64,000 nt of DNA. It comes from Laguncularia racemosa. Its lineage: Eukaryota > Streptophyta > Magnoliopsida > Myrtales > Combretaceae. This document shows positions 60,714 through 64,000 of the stretch, in pieces. Numbering within the stretch: position 1 is the stretch's first letter; each line of letters opens with the position of its first letter. The position numbers and the translations under genes are program-made. Under the pieces are notes generated by a model. The model searched no databases and was not told where the DNA came from. It saw only the letters and a program-made list of their open reading frames with translations. Location of the stretch: contig JBBMOL010000099.1 of the NCBI GenBank assembly GCA_037954665.1, positions 1,426,001 to 1,490,000 on the forward strand, written 5' to 3'.

Positions 60714-61578
60714 ATCCACCAATGCAACACCCTTGTCTCACGACAAGGTTCTTTCTCCCTTTTACCCATAACGAATTGATTTCCTTCTCCTGTAACTTTT
60801 TTTTTTTCTATCATGACTAATGTAATTTTGTAGGTTATAATCCCGAATTTGGAAAAGCTGCATATCGAACGACTGGAATTGGAACAGATATTCCCCCGCA
60901 GGGCACTTCTGCAAATTAAAAGACCTTGAGGTGGAGGCTTGTCGTCAACTTGTAACTGTTATTCCGCCTTTTGTTTTGCCTAACATGCAGAGCCTAATGT
61001 CCCTCACAGTGAGAAACTGCAATTCAGTGAAAGTGATATTCAAATTTGAGGAATACAACTCTATGGATAGGAAATTTGAGAGTTGTAAGTATTGGAAATT
61101 GAAGGCCATAAGATTACATAATCTTCCAGAGTTGGAGCACATTTTCCAGAAAGAGACCTTGAAAGATTTTCCATTCAATGATTTGGATATCCTAGAAGTC
61201 GGGTCTTGCAAGCTTTTGAGAAGTATCTTTAGAGTTTCTACTCCAAAGATTTTGGAGAATTTACAGAAACTATCTATAAGCGATTGTAAATCAATGGAAC
61301 AAGTAGTTGAGTATGGACAAGATTGTTCCATTGGAGGGACTAATAAAATCATACTTCGTCAACTATCGTTTTTGAAGTTTTCTCAATTGCCTAAGCTGAG
61401 CAATTTCTGTAGTCAGCATATGACAGAGTGGCCATCACTGGCAAACATGGAAGTTGAATATTGCGATACTGTGGAGGCTTATGCAGCGAATTCAGAACAA
61501 CACCTCAAGCCACTTTTCTTGCTAGAAAAGGTATCAATCCAATACCTTAAAAACACTTTTTATGATTTAAATTTTTAA
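60714..61578 (+). pseudogene. LRR resistance-gene relic, right part
   Basis: 60,714-60,747 completes the exon split by the gypsy element and ends at a donor-like GACAAG/GTTC. A T-rich intron ends TAATTTTGTAG, and the next exon starts at 60,834: VIIPNLEKLHIERLELEQIF. An extra C after ATATTC shifts the frame, which then runs open from about 60,900: FCKLKDLEVEACRQLVTVIP, LMSLTVRNCNSVKVIFKFEE, LENLQKLSISDCKSMEQVVE and WPSLANMEVEYCDTVEAYAA. A donor (GAAAAG/GTATCA) lies at 61,530. The LRR style matches the left part, so both are halves of one former CC-NBS-LRR-type gene. No further exon is seen to the right. Confidence 0.8.
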
Positions 61579-64000
61579 GCTTTCTAGGACGCAACACATA
61601 TAATCAATAAACACTTTCTGTATATATATTTATACATACACATATATTGTATTTTGGTACTTATATTTTATTTCTAAAGTAATTAATTTTTAATTTTTAT
61701 TAATTGATATATTATTTTAAAGAGTAAAAAAAAATCATTTATACTTAATAATTTCAATCATGCATAACTTTGCTAGTTATGTCCATTTTTAATGAACCTT
61801 ATATTGCTAGAAAACTCTTAATATCTACTTTTACTTAAAATAAGATTTACTATGTGTTCCAAGACTACAAAGACAAAGTAAAAGTTTGAAATGGTCATAA
61901 TTTATAAATTAAATACTATTTGGTCTTATAATATGAATTTTAAGACTTGCCAAATAATACAAATCTGTAAATAATAATATTTTATTATATTTCCAATAGT
62001 ATCTAATAGAGATCAGGACGCATTATAACTTTATAATCTCATAACTTACAAATCGAATATTGTATGGCCACAATCATATAAACATTGGAAAGTTTAGGTT
62101 TTGAGCTACTTAAAACTATCATTTAGACTCAAAGTTACATTATTAAAAATCATTCATTTTTTAGTTACATTGGTCTAAATCTTTCTTATTTTCTTTATTT
62201 TATAAATAATGGTCTATGACAACTAAAAAAAGAGAGAAATGTTAAAGGAAACTTTCATAAGTCCTCTAAGCTTTTGTTGAATTAAAATTTATTTTCATAA
62301 TTCTTATGTTTTTTAAATTTCTCTTTTATTTTTCTTAATAATCCACATAAGTTGCAGTTGCCTTCTATATTTTGCAATTTGTCATGCATTATAATTGTTT
62401 TCACTTTTATGAATATATTTTTTCTTTTAAATGACCTTTACTTTTTGTAAGCGTGTTCTTTATTTTATACTATGTAGAATTGTATTATTTGATTATTCAA
62501 AAAAAAAATTGTATTTCAAGGTCAAATAACAATCCTTTTGCAAATTATGACCATTTTAAATTGTATTTAGTTTGGGCAATTAGATGATATCTACTATATC
62601 TTATTTTTAAATAGAATCACATCTTACTCGAGCTTTTCTATGATATAAAGTTTATTGAAAATGGATATTGCATGCAAAAGTTATGCATAGTGGAAGTTAC
62701 TAGTATAAAATATTTTTTTTTATTTTTTATTTTCAAAATAATTTATTAATTAATAAAATTTAAAATTTATTCCTTTACAAATTAATAGGTGATTAAACAA
62801 TAAAATACATCAAAATTAAAATATAGATGTGAAAATACAATTAAAATTAAAGTACAAATACTAAAATATACAAATATATAACAACTCCAAATTAAAAAAA
62901 AAAAGCACCAAAATGAAAGTTTGAACACTAAATTATAAAAAGTTAAAACATAGCATTGCCATTATCCCACCAATAAACTACTATAATAAGAAGTTTGACT
63001 GCTTGAGACCGTAATAGTTAAGAATGCTGAGAAGCTAAATCTCCTTGAACAAACATAGACTATTGATCATCATCATAATAATAATAATACTTGCTGCTCT
63101 TCCCATCTTGATAATAATAATACATATCTCCATATTCATCATAAGTAGCAAAATCATCATAACTATCTACAGCTAAAAAAGAGTAAAAGGGTGAATCTAA
63201 TCTTAGTACGTAATACCATACAGACAAATGCATGAACAAGTAGCCAAACTCTCATGCAAGTAATGCAAATAAGGAAGTCAATTAATCAATTTATTATCTT
63301 ATTCAATGCTAACACAATCATCAATGGAGTGCTTAAGACTCCACTCACACATGTTTAATACATATACTTATATATATACATTTTAAGTTGAGAATTGCCT
63401 CCATTGGTCCCTTTAAATGGTGTCGAGAACTGCCACCACTGACCGCAACATCTTTAGATCTACCTCAGATCATTTTGGTACACAATTTCATTAAGAACTG
63501 CATCACATACCAATTTGGGATGCCTCCTAGGAATCTACTACCTTCGGCCCTTAAATCGAGCCACACATAAACAACACATCATTTATTATTAGCCAAATAA
63601 GTATTAGATTCATTCATATCACTAGCCTATCACACACAGAGAGCAACCAAGGCATCACATACCTAAATGAGCAGATTCTAGCAATTCTTGTTATGAACCA
63701 TGACTAATACCTAATGAAGACGTAAATACATTTATATTAAGTTCTAGAAACTATACTAATCTATATTGGAATGAGAAAGTCTACGGAAATTAGAAAAAAA
63801 AGACTTATCCTAAGGTACACTGTTAAGAATACGGTCGTGTTCTTTAGCTATGTATCTCCCTATACTAAAGCACTAATCAACATGGCCATGCTTAAGGGCA
63901 TGTACAAATACACAATCAAGTACACAACCGTGTAGTATAACTATATACCTTACTATACAATTCCTTACATGAGCACAATCGGATATATGGGCGTGTACCT
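61579..64000. other. Intergenic, no gene seen
   Basis: AT-rich DNA with homopolymers and an (AAT)n-like stretch at about 63,075-63,125. About 63,815-63,995 has spaced GGTCGTGT, GGCCATG and ACCGTGTAG motifs, similar in style to the minisatellite at 52.8-53.1 kb and to 23.05-23.29 kb; it may be the start of another LTR running off the window. Confidence 0.45.

Overview
The window is nuclear DNA of a flowering plant, almost certainly a eudicot. It has multi-exon genes with GT-AG introns, AT-rich intergenic DNA, plant-specific families (DUF241, a group of PP2C phosphatases, the TPLATE-complex subunit TWD40-2, an RPS2/RPS5-type LRR relic) and typical plant transposons (Ty3/gypsy, hAT, LINE). The species cannot be named from the sequence. 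No tRNA, rRNA or CRISPR locus was recognised.

Layout. Positions 1-2,500 hold LTR-type DNA (plus strand) and a decayed Ty3/gypsy gag (minus). A DUF241 gene (4,401-5,285, plus) is followed by a broken tandem copy (8,716 to about 10,090), which carries a nonsense codon and is split by a 982-bp solo-LTR-like insertion. A four-exon PP2C phosphatase (10,647-13,651, minus) follows. From 13.7 to 26 kb there is no intact gene: simple repeats, a 26-base G run, an LTR with primer-binding site (about 20.0-20.6 kb), a LINE endonuclease scrap, two deleted hAT elements and a CT-rich tandem repeat.

The main gene is TWD40-2 (26,783-45,972, minus). I resolved it into 24 coding exons giving 1,621 codons plus stop, with every junction in phase. 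Its introns carry a LINE fragment, a 237-bp triple tandem repeat, a 90-bp duplication and one apparent U12-type (ATATCCTT) intron whose frame-preserving 3' end is not AC or AG.

From 49,361 to 53,724 lies a complete-length but decayed hAT element (DUF659 type) with a perfect 8-bp target duplication. Two shorter relatives at 21,332-22,113 and 25,362-25,550 share its ends. From 54.8 to 61.6 kb an LRR resistance-gene relic is split by a 5.4-kb Ty3/gypsy element (55,308-60,713) with similar LTRs, a perfect 5-bp target duplication and many premature stops that mostly look like C-to-T/G-to-A changes.

Three genes look intact: DUF241, PP2C and TWD40-2. They have no obvious joint function; TWD40-2 acts in clathrin-mediated endocytosis and the PP2C in Ser/Thr dephosphorylation. 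No new multi-gene system was found. The strongest leads are the unusual minor-class intron, the three-member hAT family, and the transition-type decay of the gypsy element.
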